Below, piece by piece: positions 63,646-64,000 of a DNA stretch of 64,000 nt; positions within the stretch are counted from its first letter, which is position 1; the number at the start of each line of letters is the position of its first letter. The stretch is from Lachnospira multipara ATCC 19207 (GTDB taxonomy: Bacteria > Bacillota > Clostridia > Lachnospirales > Lachnospiraceae), in contig NZ_AUJG01000015.1 of NCBI RefSeq assembly GCF_000424105.1, positions 18,691-82,690 of the forward strand, written 5' to 3'. The translations under genes and the position numbers were made by a program. Under the pieces are notes generated by a model. It did no database searches. It saw only the letters and a list, made by a program, of their open reading frames with translations, and was not told the DNA's origin.

Positions 63646-63659
63646 GCAAACTTAATAAA

Positions 63660-64000
63660 GGGGCTGTGAAAAAATGAGATAATCATTTTTTCCAGCTCCA
63701 TTTTTATATCATTTTTTTGTGAGATATGCTGTTTCTGGCAAAAAAAGTGTATAATGCCCCTTTCCCCAAAAACTACAAACTTTTTTGATTAGGCAGCTTC
63801 TTGGAGACGCAGCTTTTTATTGTGATATTTATATAAGTTATGACCTATTGAAACCAAAAGAACCTCAAGTTTTACGGATTTTATTCCTTTTCGAACTATT
63901 CTTTTATACCAACGATCATTTTTTATGATTCCGAAAGTACCTTCCGCTTGAATGGATCTGTTCATTCTAAGGAGTGCTCCCTGGATGCTTTCAAGATTAT
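63660..64000 (-). mobile_element. IS1182-type insertion sequence, 3' end (cut by window edge)
   Basis: The element end is marked by GGGGCTGTGAAAAAATGAGAT at 63660-63680, which pairs with a nearby GGAGCTGGAAAAAATGAT-type sequence to form a hairpin, as in IS1182 relatives. The transposase gene enters from the right edge. It sits within about 15 bp of the intron remnant's 5' end. Confidence 0.7.
63789..64000 (-). CDS. IS1182-type transposase, C-terminal fragment (cut by window edge)
   Basis: About 69 codons in the minus strand, ending KLRLQEAA-stop. RMNRSIQAEGTFGIIKNDRW contains the catalytic Glu region of DDE transposases in this family, followed by the typical basic stretch and GHNLYKYHN. The rest lies outside the window, so whether it is intact is unknown. 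Confidence 0.8.
   Translation of the reverse strand, partial: NLESIQGALLRMNRSIQAEGTFGIIKNDRWYKRIVRKGIKSVKLEVLLVSIGHNLYKYHNKKLRLQEAA

Noticed and set aside
62847..63669. Plus-strand open frames over the intron and IS boundary
   Set aside because: They lie opposite recognisable maturase remnant and group II ribozyme sequence and show no protein family features.

Overview
The window looks like chromosome of a low-GC, Gram-positive anaerobe of the family Lachnospiraceae (Butyrivibrio, Pseudobutyrivibrio and Lachnospira are the sort of relatives I would expect; the genus is a guess). The evidence is the AT-rich sequence, strong AGGAGG ribosome binding sites, a PerR-rubrerythrin-superoxide reductase set typical of strict anaerobes, a type III glutamine synthetase, a class B sortase, a CdaR/PucR-type regulator, DUF3048 and TPM proteins, and a YjfB-type protein that suggests a flagellated cell. 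Nearly all genes lie on the minus strand.

Layout. 1-7 kb: uvrB (cut by the window edge) and a cell-division/wall block ftsE-ftsX, a coiled-coil M23 peptidase and a CtpB-type protease, then a CdaR-like regulator. 7-12 kb: a sugar ABC transporter ATPase (MsmK/UgpC), yjfB on the plus strand, a CPBP protease, RidA, a CvfB-like RNA-binding protein and tRNA-Gln. 12-17 kb: a DHHW protein plus MBOAT acyltransferase pair (surface polymer O-acylation) and a YesL-like membrane protein. 17-27 kb: housekeeping (cyclophilin, TPM and zinc-ribbon pair, class II aldolase, sortase B, GlnN). 27-33 kb: luxS, a NYN-OST-HTH RNA-binding protein, a small Cys-rich protein and a 1.3-kilocodon fused CydDC-type exporter. 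33-42 kb: an EAL phosphodiesterase, a cytidylate kinase-like protein, a Na+/H+ antiporter, glycosyltransferases, DUF3048, tRNA-Leu and tRNA-Tyr. 42-49 kb: a Dlt-like operon (MBOAT, SGNH protein, amino-acid adenylating enzyme, fold-III PLP decarboxylase, carrier protein). 49-50 kb: a secreted protein with an almost eukaryote-like ubiquitin domain, broken by a frameshift. 50-54 kb: GDP-mannose and UDP-galactofuranose supply plus a glycosyltransferase. 54-60 kb: perR-like gene and rubrerythrin, then a toxin-antitoxin/defence-like module bounded by 47-bp direct repeats, an AAA-DUF234 ATPase and a superoxide reductase. 60-64 kb: a three-domain mannose-1-P guanylyltransferase/phosphomannose isomerase, a decayed group II intron and the end of an IS1182-type transposase.

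How the genes fit together. Much of 12-16 kb and 37-62 kb serves the cell envelope: precursor sugars, glycosyl transfer, and two separate MBOAT systems that esterify surface polymers. The Dlt-like operon appears to activate an amino acid, load it on a carrier protein and hand it across the membrane; the PLP enzyme in the operon suggests the amino acid is not D-alanine. Rubrerythrin, its PerR-like regulator and superoxide reductase form the oxygen-defence set.

The most striking object is the ubiquitin-domain protein (48902-50174). By hand alignment about 50 of 71 residues match human ubiquitin as I remember it; the predicted signal peptide ends exactly at the residue equivalent to ubiquitin Met1, the di-glycine tail is replaced by further domains, and the C-terminus looks like a degenerate sortase signal. 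The window is also rich in palindromic repeats at gene 3' ends: a 163-bp cloverleaf-like family (three full copies and one truncated copy that supplies the last codons of the PLP decarboxylase), a tandem hairpin array with compensatory changes, and a further GC-rich family. Two intergenic regions look like small RNA genes. All homology statements come from recognition by eye, without a database search.
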